Notes under the pieces: generated by a model
Told to the model about the DNA's origin: nothing
Databases searched by the model: none
The model's input: only the letters and a program-made list of their open reading frames with translations
Origin: Lachnospiraceae bacterium
GTDB lineage: Bacteria > Bacillota > Clostridia > Lachnospirales > Lachnospiraceae
Length of the DNA: 9,088 bases
Direction: 5' to 3'
NCBI GenBank assembly: GCA_900769175.1
Contig: CAAGFP010000027.1
Span: 1-9,088 of the forward strand
Shown: positions 1 to 5,594 of the stretch, in pieces
Position numbering within the stretch: position 1 is the first letter of the stretch
Layout of the letters: every line of letters starts with the position of its first letter
Program-made: the position numbers and the translations under genes

Positions 1-297
1 ACCAAGCCATTTAATATCCTCAAGCTGTGAATTCACGAACTCGATTTTCTCCTTGGTAGGATTGGTATCATCGAATCTCATATTAAACTTTCCGTTGTAT
101 TTCTGGGAAAGACCATAATTTAAAAGAATACTTTTTGCATGACCGATATGAAGATATCCGTTCGGTTCCGGAGGAAATCTCGTATGTACCGTGTCATAAA
201 CTCCCTCTTCAAGATCCTTTTCAATCGCAATTTCAATAAAATTTCTGGAAACTACTTCTTTTTCTTCGTTGTTGTTTAATTCCTTTTCTTCCATCAT
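1..297 (-). CDS. glnS: Glutaminyl-tRNA synthetase, N-terminal part (cut by window edge)
   Basis: Class I aminoacyl-tRNA synthetase that charges tRNA-Gln with glutamine in the cytoplasm. Only the first 99 residues are visible; the gene runs off the left edge. The segment HTRFPPEPNGYLHIGHAKS (about residues 38-56) holds the class I HIGH signature (50-53) in the form typical of GlnRS. It is followed by the conserved RFDDTNPTKE segment (about 75-84), also seen in bacterial GlnRS. The PPEPNGYLHIGHAKS context favours GlnRS over the usual bacterial GluRS. About 15 acidic, low-complexity residues precede the conserved core. Two ATG codons are adjacent (positions 297 and 294). A GGAG at 306-303 lies 5 and 8 nt from them, so either could be used and the second has the better spacing. 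The AT-rich leader is short and I see no T-box element in it. Confidence 0.95.
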   Translation of the reverse strand, partial: MMEEKELNNNEEKEVVSRNFIEIAIEKDLEEGVYDTVHTRFPPEPNGYLHIGHAKSILLNYGLSQKYNGKFNMRFDDTNPTKEKIEFVNSQLEDIKWLG

Positions 298-343
298 ACA
301 AACTCCATTCTGAATTCATTTGATTTGTGTTTTTGACTTTCCT

Positions 344-352
344 ATCATATCA
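344..352 (-). promoter_or_regulatory. Candidate extended -10 promoter for glnS
   Basis: On the minus strand this reads TGATATGAT, an extended -10 element (TGn followed by TATGAT). It lies about 47 bases upstream of the glnS start. No convincing -35 box is at the usual distance, which is tolerable for extended -10 promoters. The predicted leader would be about 40 nt, too short for a T-box. This comes from pattern inspection only. Confidence 0.35.
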
Positions 353-489
353 TATAATTTTCAAATAATAAAGGATAAAAGCAACAAAATACTTGAATAA
401 TCCCCCCTTTATCCATTATAATTTTATGGTGTGGAGAGTGAAAATCTTCTTATTGAGTTCTTTGATAAAATGATATTCAGGCTTCATTC

Positions 490-590
490 ATGGATAAAAT
501 AAACAAATGTATTTTTCATTCATATATTTAATGAACAAATTTACATTTTATTTATGGATAAAATTAACCGGATTCCTTTTATCCATGGAT
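490..590. repeat. ATGGATAAAAT repeats and inverted repeat upstream of the DHH gene
   Basis: ATGGATAAAAT occurs identically at 490-500 and 554-564 (64 bases apart). Its first ten bases recur inverted at 577-586 (TTTTATCCAT). The copies at 554-563 and 577-586 form perfect 10-bp arms around a 13-base loop. Allowing two G-U pairs, the stem extends to 550-563/577-590. A further inverted partial copy (TTTATCCAT) is at 408-416, and GGATAAAA is at 373-380. The elements could be DNA operators or an RNA hairpin in the DHH leader. No T-tract follows, so this is not a terminator. Confidence 0.55.
500..528 (+). promoter_or_regulatory. Candidate sigma-A-like promoter for the DHH phosphoesterase gene
   Basis: A -35-like TAAACA (500-505, 4 of 6 to TTGACA) is followed after 17 bases by TATATT (523-528, 5 of 6 to TATAAT). 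The -35 touches the first ATGGATAAAAT repeat (490-500), and the second copy (554-564) lies about 20-30 bases beyond the expected transcription start. That layout would suit an operator pair. A short inverted repeat TTCATT/AATGAA (515-520/530-535) brackets the -10. The AT-rich background makes chance matches likely. Confidence 0.3.
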
Positions 591-669
591 TAAGAATGAT
601 TTCATCTATTCGATGAAAATATCAAATGATAAGACTCATGCAAAAAAATATGATAAAGGGGTACAGAAA

Positions 670-1596
670 ATGAGACTAATTACAAGATCTGATTTTGACG
701 GGCTCGCATGCGGAGCATTATTAAAAGAGGCCGGCATTATTGACAGTTGGAAATTCGCGCATCCGAAGGATTTACAGGACGGGCTGGTAGAAATTACAGA
801 GAATGACTGCCTTGCAAATGTTCCTTTTGTAGAAGGATGCGGATTATGGTTTGATCATCATTCCAGTGAACATGAAAGAAACGAGCTTGCCGGTAAGTAT
901 AAGGGCGAAAGCCGTATCACTCCTTCCTGTGCAAGAATTATTTATGATTATTATGGCGGAAGGGAACGCTTCTCCCACTTTGACGATATGATGGAGGCAG
1001 TTGACAAAGTTGATTCCGGCAACCTTACCATTGACGATGTATTAAATCCCAAGGGATGGGTATTAATCGGATTTTTGATGGATCCAAGAACCGGACTCGG
1101 AAGATGGAGAAACTTCACCATTTCCAATTATCAGTTAATGGAGAAGCTCATTGAAGCATGTCGTACCATGAGCACGGAAGAAATCCTTGCACTTCCTGAC
1201 GTACAGGAACGAATCGAAGTATATTTTGAACAGACTGAGAAATTTAAAGAAATGGTTGCTGCACATACCCGCGTGGAAGAAGACCTGATTATTTCCGACC
1301 TTCGTGGTGTGGATCCGATTTACTCCGGAAACCGTTTCATGATATACAGTCTTTATCCCGAACAGAATATTTCAATCTGGATTGTAAACGGCAAGGGTGG
1401 TAAAGGATGCTCCTGTGCAGTCGGATACAGCATCTTAAACCGCACCTCCAATGTCAATGTCGGAAGTCTGATGTTGAAATACGGCGGTGGCGGTCACAAA
1501 GCAGTCGGAACCTGCCAGTTTGAAGATGATGTAATGGATGAAAAGATTGCAGCATTAATTGAAGACCTGGTTCGTGAAGGAAGAGAAACGAAATAA
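670..1596 (+). CDS. DHH-family phosphoesterase (NrnB / exopolyphosphatase-like)
   Basis: Predicted cytoplasmic metal-dependent phosphodiesterase of 308 residues. The DHH family includes nanoRNases, cyclic-dinucleotide phosphodiesterases and exopolyphosphatases. Visible motifs are SDFDG (residues 7-11, metal-binding Asp pair), the name-giving DHH in FDHHSSE (62-64), VDKVDSG (111-117, further Asp ligands) and, in the C-terminal DHHA1 domain, a glycine-rich GGGGH (272-276) that binds substrate. Both domains are complete and there are no CBS or membrane segments, so it is not a GdpP-type protein. The start at 670 is chosen because AAGGGG lies 8 nt upstream. The in-frame ATG at 613 has no ribosome binding site, and its extra 19 residues are unlike the family. 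The gene stands alone between two oppositely oriented units and is closed by a strong terminator. Substrate cannot be decided from sequence. Confidence 0.9.
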   Translation: MRLITRSDFDGLACGALLKEAGIIDSWKFAHPKDLQDGLVEITENDCLANVPFVEGCGLWFDHHSSEHERNELAGKYKGESRITPSCARIIYDYYGGRERFSHFDDMMEAVDKVDSGNLTIDDVLNPKGWVLIGFLMDPRTGLGRWRNFTISNYQLMEKLIEACRTMSTEEILALPDVQERIEVYFEQTEKFKEMVAAHTRVEEDLIISDLRGVDPIYSGNRFMIYSLYPEQNISIWIVNGKGGKGCSCAVGYSILNRTSNVNVGSLMLKYGGGGHKAVGTCQFEDDVMDEKIAALIEDLVREGRETK

Positions 1597-1651
1597 GTAT
1601 TATGAATCTTTTTTGAAACATATTATTCATTGATTTTAAAAAATGGTAAAT

Positions 1652-1682
1652 AAAAGGACAACTCAATCCGAGTTGTCCTTTT
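1652..1682. terminator. Bidirectional intrinsic terminator
   Basis: A perfect 13-bp stem (AAAAGGACAACTC at 1652-1664, GAGTTGTCCTTTT at 1670-1682) with a 5-base loop. T-runs lie on the 3' side in both directions. It sits 55 bases after the DHH stop codon and 119 bases beyond the stop of the convergent ABC transporter ATPase gene, so it can end both transcripts. Confidence 0.9.
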
Positions 1683-1771
1683 TTAATTACATGCTGTATT
1701 CTATCCGAATTATTATCATGAATCATATATCCTGTATCAGAGTACTCCCCTTCCGTCTCATAATCAATGGT

Positions 1772-1801
1772 GATTGCTCCGCACTCTGTGCTCCCGCAAT
1801 C
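1772..1801 (-). other. Stem-loop directly after the ABC ATPase stop codon
   Basis: On the minus strand GATTGC pairs with GCAATC (6 bp) and, inside, GCAC pairs with GTGC around an AGA loop. The two helices are separated by a purine-rich GGGA/GGA internal loop. The structure begins at the base after the TAG stop (1804-1802). It lacks a following T-run, so it is not an intrinsic terminator. A role in stabilising the 3' end of the mRNA is possible but unproven. Confidence 0.4.
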
Positions 1802-2770
1802 CTACTGCCCGTATGTAATCCGGATAATATCATCAATATTGGCTTCTTCAATCGAAACGTCCAGAATCTTTTTCTTTAATGATAAATCGGCAATCAGTTT
1901 CGCTGCCGTAATATCCGCTTTCATAAAACGATATTTCACTAAGTTTCCTTCCTGAAAAAGAATTTCTGCCTGATTGTGTTTTGGAATATCGATATCATCA
2001 TAATACTGTACAACCAGTGTTTTATAGGGTGCAACCCGATCTACGATATCGGTCAGATTTCCGTCTTCGCACAATTGACCGTTATTGATTATAATAATTC
2101 GTTCACACAATTCCGTAATGTCGCCCAAATCATGCGTTGTAAGGATAACAGTCGTCTGCTTTACCTTGTTGATTTCTTTGATAAACTTACGCAAAGCATA
2201 TTTAGAACCGACATCAAGCCCTATCGTTGGTTCATCTAAGAATAACACATCCGGCGAATGCAACATGGAAGCAACTAAATCGCCCTTCACTCTCTCACCC
2301 AAAGACATCTGACGCACCGGTTTATCAATGAGTTTCCGAATTCCCAGAATCTCATCCATAACGTCGAGCGTCTCTTCATAGCTTATTTTATCAATCTGAT
2401 AAATATGCCTTAAAAGTTCAAAACTTTCTCCCAATCGAAGGTCCCAGTTTAACTGCGTTCTCTGTCCGAATACAACACCGATGTTTTTGACAACTTTTTT
2501 TCTGTTTTTGGTTATGTCCTCACCATGAATTAAGACTTCACCACTCGTGGGCGTAAGGATACCCGACATCATTTTAATCGTGGTTGATTTACCGGCACCA
2601 TTTGGCCCTATAAATCCAACGATTTCTCCTTTACTTACATGGAAATTGAGATCTTCAACTGCATGTATCGTATTTTTCTGCGGACTTACCAATCCCTTTA
2701 TGGCACCCTTCAGTCCTGCCTCTTTTTTTGTTACCGTATAATATTTGCAAAGATGATTTACTTTTATCAT
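1802..2770 (-). CDS. ABC-2 type exporter ATP-binding subunit (COG4586 / NatA-like)
   Basis: ATPase subunit (322 residues) powering the two membrane subunits encoded just upstream. All nucleotide-binding motifs are present: Walker A GPNGAGKST (55-63), Q-loop Gln103 in VFGQRTQ, signature SLGER (156-160, a variant of LSGGQ), Walker B VLFLDEP (175-181) with catalytic Glu180, and H-loop His213 in TTHD. The long N-terminal strand region and the QRTQLNWDLRLGESF segment are typical of the COG4586 group, which pairs with permeases of COG4587 and COG3694. Some relatives have been linked to efflux of toxic dyes, but the substrate here is unknown. The start at 2770 is preferred: GAGG is 8 nt upstream and the protein then begins at the conserved MIKVNHLCKYY. 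An in-frame ATG at 2809 overlaps the upstream stop codon (TAATG) and would add 13 residues. It is the last gene of the AraC operon. Confidence 0.93.
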   Translation of the reverse strand: MIKVNHLCKYYTVTKKEAGLKGAIKGLVSPQKNTIHAVEDLNFHVSKGEIVGFIGPNGAGKSTTIKMMSGILTPTSGEVLIHGEDITKNRKKVVKNIGVVFGQRTQLNWDLRLGESFELLRHIYQIDKISYEETLDVMDEILGIRKLIDKPVRQMSLGERVKGDLVASMLHSPDVLFLDEPTIGLDVGSKYALRKFIKEINKVKQTTVILTTHDLGDITELCERIIIINNGQLCEDGNLTDIVDRVAPYKTLVVQYYDDIDIPKHNQAEILFQEGNLVKYRFMKADITAAKLIADLSLKKKILDVSIEEANIDDIIRITYGQ

Positions 2771-2808
2771 TATTTTATCCTCATTTTTATTCAAGCGCCC
2801 CAAAGCCA

Positions 2809-3633
2809 TTAATTTCCTGCGCTCTCATACTTTCTAAGTCCCATATTGAAATACAGCCCGGCAACTGCAATCACGATAAAGCCGACAAGCAGGGTAATTG
2901 CACAATTTCCGAGTCCGATAAAATTATTATTTTCAACCCCCAAAAGCCCCGATACCGGATAGAAGGAAACCCAGCCAACCGGAATAATGAAAGTCAGAAT
3001 AAACTGCATCATTTCCGGATACATGGAAATCGGATACATCGTCGTTTTATCCATCATCTCCTGCGTATACTGACCAAAGTCCATCGGACTTTTCGTATAA
3101 AATGAGGTCGAGCCAAGCAAAAGATACAATCCGCCCCGAATCAATGTCGCACCGATTAACATACCAAGAAGTGCAAGGATATTAAGCGGAGTAAAACAAA
3201 ATCCTGTTTTGATACAACCATATATAAATACCACAATTCCCGGAATTAAATCTGTCAGCCCGAATACATTAATATTCGTAAAGAAAAACTGATACATCAC
3301 ACCAAGCGGTCTGGTTAAATACCGGTCGAAATCTCCTTCAATCACATACCAGCCCATAAACCACCCCTGCACAAAAAAGATCATGGAAAGTGCATGGGAA
3401 ATAACCGAAATCCCATATAAGAATGCCAATTGCCCATAATCCCAGCCATTGATTTGACCGAACCGGGCAACCACAAATTTTATCGTAGCAAAACCCAGAA
3501 TAAACTGAATCGGGTTAGAAATCATCCATCCTGCAAGGTTCGCCGGATATTCCACAATGGTCTGAAATGCCATTCTGATATTTACCCATGTCACATCAAT
3601 ATAATGACCTAATTCTTTTAATAAACTCTTCAT
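2809..3633 (-). CDS. ABC-2 family transporter permease (COG3694-like)
   Basis: Integral membrane subunit of 274 residues in the exporter. About six hydrophobic spans are visible (roughly 33-56, 67-92, 120-141, 150-175, 207-229, 240-264). The segment EGDFDRYLTRPL (99-110), between spans two and three, matches the conserved cytoplasmic G-x-F-D-x-x-L-x-R-P-L signature of this permease group. FYPVSGLLG (224-232) resembles its conserved late-loop motif. The ATG at 3633 follows the upstream permease stop (TGA 3637-3635) after a single base. AGGGGG 5 nt upstream of the ATG lies inside the end of the preceding gene, so translation is probably coupled. The pairing with a second, different permease and a COG4586-type ATPase implies a heterodimeric membrane channel. 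No signal peptide or extracytoplasmic binding protein is nearby, which favours export over import. Confidence 0.88.
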   Translation of the reverse strand: MKSLLKELGHYIDVTWVNIRMAFQTIVEYPANLAGWMISNPIQFILGFATIKFVVARFGQINGWDYGQLAFLYGISVISHALSMIFFVQGWFMGWYVIEGDFDRYLTRPLGVMYQFFFTNINVFGLTDLIPGIVVFIYGCIKTGFCFTPLNILALLGMLIGATLIRGGLYLLLGSTSFYTKSPMDFGQYTQEMMDKTTMYPISMYPEMMQFILTFIIPVGWVSFYPVSGLLGVENNNFIGLGNCAITLLVGFIVIAVAGLYFNMGLRKYESAGN

Positions 3634-3634
3634 G

Positions 3635-4441
3635 TCATCCCCCTTGCACCATTACTTTTTTCGTTGCAGTTCTTTGCAGAATGAAGAAAGTAACGAAAAG
3701 AACAATCAGCCACACCATCTGAATCAACATCATTTTATAAATTTGCGCATCTGCGCTCCTTCCAATATAAATATCAAGCGGCAGCTGGTAAATATATACA
3801 AACGGAAGTGCCTCAAGAATCACACGAAACCAATCCGGGAAAAACCACATCGGAATAATACTTCCGGAAAGTAATCGTATTAAATGTTTTTTCACCTGAA
3901 TGAGCGCATCTACATTGACCGCCGTATAAGACCACATTCCAAATAAAGCCGCCACAAGCCAGTTGATAAAAAACGACATCACAAGGCTTAATACAAACAA
4001 AGGGATTTTATCCGGAAAGGCAATTCGCGGAACTTGGATTAAAAGACATCCGATTGCAAAAATAGGAATCAGATTCTGCACCACAAGCGCTGTAATGCTT
4101 CCTAAGTCCTCCGCCAGATAAACCCCATAAATGTTAATCGGCTTCATTAAATCCGTTGCAACCGTTCCTTTAATCACACTGTTTTCAATGCGTCTTTCAA
4201 CATTTGTTATCAACAAAACGCTCATCATGGAGGAAACAACAATATATGTAAGCATATCATCAATATTCACTCCGCCAACCGTGTCGTTTCCTAAGTATAA
4301 TGCTTTCCAGAAAAAAGCTGAAGTAATCATAATGATAGACTGCATCAGAATATTTCCGTAAACGTCAAAGCGATAAGTCAGACATTTAATAATTTGCGTC
4401 TTATAAACATATAAATATTTACTCCATAAAGTCGGTTTCAT
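3635..4441 (-). CDS. ABC-2 family transporter permease (COG4587-like)
   Basis: Second integral membrane subunit, 268 residues. It has a positively charged N-terminus and about six hydrophobic stretches (roughly 27-50, 62-79, 113-136, 146-171, 189-200 and 236-257). The segment IKGTVATDLMKPINIY (90-105) is the counterpart of the conserved loop G-x-x-x-x-x-L-x-x-P in this family and aligns with the EGDFDRYLTRPL loop of the partner permease. Its start codon overlaps the stop of the AraC-type regulator gene in an ATGA arrangement (4441-4438), showing translational coupling. The ribosome binding site is a weak AGAAG, so expression may depend on this coupling. The family assignment rests on the length, the loop motif and the co-occurrence of the ATPase and partner permease. 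The exported compound is not indicated. Confidence 0.85.
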   Translation of the reverse strand: MKPTLWSKYLYVYKTQIIKCLTYRFDVYGNILMQSIIMITSAFFWKALYLGNDTVGGVNIDDMLTYIVVSSMMSVLLITNVERRIENSVIKGTVATDLMKPINIYGVYLAEDLGSITALVVQNLIPIFAIGCLLIQVPRIAFPDKIPLFVLSLVMSFFINWLVAALFGMWSYTAVNVDALIQVKKHLIRLLSGSIIPMWFFPDWFRVILEALPFVYIYQLPLDIYIGRSADAQIYKMMLIQMVWLIVLFVTFFILQRTATKKVMVQGG

Positions 4442-5316
4442 TCATTCTTCTCTTTTCTTCTATATTCATTCGGCGTACAGCCAACGCGTTTTTTAAAACA
4501 CTCCGTATAATAACTCGCCCCTGAGAATCCGCAGGAGAATGCAATTTCCAAAATTGTCCGGTCCGTCTCCCGAAGCAGAATTGCAGATTTCTCCAGCCGG
4601 AAACATATCAGATATTCAATGGGCGGCATATTCACATACTGTACAAACAACTCCGCACACTTCGTTTTCCCGACACCTCCGGCTTTACAGATATCCTTAA
4701 GTGCAATTGGATTGTTATACTCTCTCTGGATATATTCCATCATTTTCTTGAAAATAATCATTCCGGATTTTTCCGGATTATTCTCTCCGGCTGCCGGCAA
4801 AAGATTCTTATATAAAATATCCCAAAGCAGATTCAGTTCGCTGACAATACATAGTTCTCTTTTCTCTTCCATGGAATATTCAACGATTCTTTTTACCTTG
4901 TCTAAGATTTCTCCCTGCCACGGCACACTTTTCTTTAATACATAAAACGGAACAGAATCTGCATGGGTAATTGGTGATACATATTTATTCTCCATATACT
5001 GCGAAGAGCATAAAAGAGTCGGTTTAAAAATCATGCAATATAAATCCACATCCACGTTATTATTCTCGACAACATGAATCTGATTGGAATTAATAAAAAT
5101 TCCTTCCCCTTGTGATAAAATAACCTTTCCCCCGTTAATATGCTGAATAATATTTCCCTTTACCACATAAATAAACTCTATATCATCATGCCAGTGGAAA
5201 GAAGTATCCCGTAACACACAAAAACCCGGAATTTGATTAAACCTGCAAAAAACCGGAAACTCCGGATTGTCGTAATGTATTACTTCTGATTGATCTTCTC
5301 TGATATCTGCCGCCAT
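4438..5316 (-). CDS. AraC-family transcriptional regulator with N-terminal cupin sensor
   Basis: DNA-binding regulator of 292 residues. The N-terminal half is a cupin-like ligand-binding domain: the segment SFHWHDDIEF (39-48) and the later GEGIFINSNQIH (70-81) are the two usual cupin motif regions of this family. The C-terminal about 100 residues (193-290) form the two helix-turn-helix AraC domain, with ALKDICKAGGVGKTKCAELF (205-224) as the first HTH. The second HTH and family signature run from RTILEIAFSCGFSGASYYTE (253-272) to CTPNEYR (280-286). It is the first gene of an operon with the exporter genes and overlaps the next gene by 4 bases, so it probably controls that operon, perhaps in response to the exported compound. 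Upstream lie two GATAAAATATAA repeats that could be its binding sites. The ribosome binding site (AGAGAG) is weak. Confidence 0.93.
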   Translation of the reverse strand: MAADIREDQSEVIHYDNPEFPVFCRFNQIPGFCVLRDTSFHWHDDIEFIYVVKGNIIQHINGGKVILSQGEGIFINSNQIHVVENNNVDVDLYCMIFKPTLLCSSQYMENKYVSPITHADSVPFYVLKKSVPWQGEILDKVKRIVEYSMEEKRELCIVSELNLLWDILYKNLLPAAGENNPEKSGMIIFKKMMEYIQREYNNPIALKDICKAGGVGKTKCAELFVQYVNMPPIEYLICFRLEKSAILLRETDRTILEIAFSCGFSGASYYTECFKKRVGCTPNEYRRKEKNE

Positions 5317-5476
5317 AGTTTTCTCTCTCTTACACTATCATAAACCATTTTATAAGAATTAACTACCAATATCTTTTGATAAAATATAACAATTTACCGT
5401 GAAATATGGAAAAGCTATAATTCGGAGTTCAGACTTTTACGATAAAATATAATTATAATAATCATAAAATCAATAA
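5317..5476. other. AT-rich regulatory region ahead of the AraC operon
   Basis: This stretch holds no convincing gene on either strand. It should contain the promoter of the AraC-exporter operon (minus strand). TATGAT and TATAAA hexamers occur on the minus strand within about 40 bases of the AraC start, but none has a good -35 partner, so no single promoter is called. The paired GATAAAATATAA repeats lie inside. Confidence 0.4.
5378..5452. repeat. Pair of GATAAAATATAA direct repeats upstream of the AraC-exporter operon
   Basis: The 12-base sequence GATAAAATATAA occurs identically at 5378-5389 and 5441-5452, each preceded by a CTTTT (at 5373-5377 with no gap, and at 5434-5438 followed by AC). 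The copies are 63 bases apart, about six helical turns. They lie 62-136 bases upstream of the AraC-type regulator start. AraC-type proteins commonly bind direct repeats, so these are candidate operators. The AT-rich background lowers the certainty. Confidence 0.4.
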
Positions 5477-5543
5477 AATAAAAAAGGAATTGCAAACATG
5501 AAATATTCCAATTCATTTCATGGTTAACAATTCCTTTTTTATT
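5477..5543 (-). terminator. Large two-tier stem-loop at the end of the reverse transcriptase cassette
   Basis: Perfect 16-bp outer stem (5477-5492 with 5528-5543, core AAAAAAGGAATTG/CAATTCCTTTTTT). Inside it is a perfect 8-bp inner stem (CATGAAAT 5497-5504 with ATTTCATG 5515-5522) around a 10-base loop. The minus-strand 3' arm is T-rich and followed by TTATTG, so it can act as an intrinsic terminator for the VapE-SNF2-RT cassette. The symmetric A/T tracts would let it work in both directions. An alternative pairing, GAATTG (5487-5492) with CAATTC (5509-5514), is possible and would compete with the outer stem. Confidence 0.7.
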
Positions 5544-5581
5544 ATGTAGAATGTATTAAGTTTGCATTCTATTCTGAACAT
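5513..5581 (-). CDS. Possible 22-residue small protein or leader peptide after the reverse transcriptase
   Basis: The reading frame starts at ATG 5581 and ends at TGA 5515-5513. It encodes MFRIECKLNTFYIIKKELLTMK, which matches no family I recognise. AAGGAGGTG, one of the strongest Shine-Dalgarno sequences in the window, begins 3 bases after the reverse transcriptase stop codon. It leaves only a short gap to the ATG. The last codons lie inside the large stem-loop, so a ribosome completing this ORF would cover one arm of the stem. It could be a genuine small protein, a leader peptide that influences termination, or the leftover start of a deleted downstream gene. With only 22 codons, the coding call rests almost entirely on the ribosome binding site. 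Confidence 0.3.
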   Translation of the reverse strand: MFRIECKLNTFYIIKKELLTMK

Positions 5582-5591
5582 GCACCTCCTT
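5582..5591 (-). promoter_or_regulatory. Near-perfect Shine-Dalgarno immediately after the reverse transcriptase stop
   Basis: On the minus strand AAGGAGGTGC directly precedes ATG 5581. It matches the 16S rRNA 3' end over eight or more bases, better than the sites of the three large cassette genes. Spacing from GGAGG to the ATG is 3 nt, shorter than ideal. Its presence at the end of the operon implies that a further translated ORF exists, or once existed, downstream of the reverse transcriptase. Confidence 0.5.
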
Positions 5592-5594
5592 GTT

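Larger units (their letters stand above)
298..669. other. AT-rich intergenic region between glnS and the DHH phosphoesterase gene
   Basis: This 372-base divergent intergenic region has no convincing coding sequence. It contains the candidate glnS promoter at its left end. Further right are several GGATAAAA-type repeats on both strands (near 372, 408, 490, 554 and 577), a possible plus-strand promoter (500-528) and a 14-bp-stem inverted repeat (550-590) ahead of the DHH gene. An in-frame ATG at 613 has no ribosome binding site, so the region is treated as non-coding up to 670. Confidence 0.6.

Noticed and set aside
298..420. T-box leader for glnS.
   Set aside because: The candidate promoter leaves only about 40 bases of leader, and no conserved T-box sequence or specifier stem is visible.
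613..669. Upstream ATG that would extend the DHH phosphoesterase by 19 residues.
   Set aside because: There is no ribosome binding site before 613, whereas AAGGGG is well spaced before 670, and the extra residues are not family-like.
1454..1801. The frame of the ABC ATPase gene stays open after its TAG stop, reading on through the terminator into the antisense of the DHH gene.
   Set aside because: The ATPase already ends where its family normally ends. The extension crosses a strong terminator and the antisense strand of a real gene, and it resembles no protein. Chance is the simpler explanation.
2728..3105. Plus-strand open frame opposite the ABC permease gene.
   Set aside because: It is antisense to a clear membrane protein gene and has no ribosome binding site or family resemblance.
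5317..5594. Group II intron domain V/VI or a retron-type msr-msd next to the reverse transcriptase.
   Set aside because: No domain V-like bulged hairpin is visible, and the RT has maturase-type motifs rather than retron ones. The visible stem-loop is adequately explained as a terminator, although another RNA role is kept as a finding.
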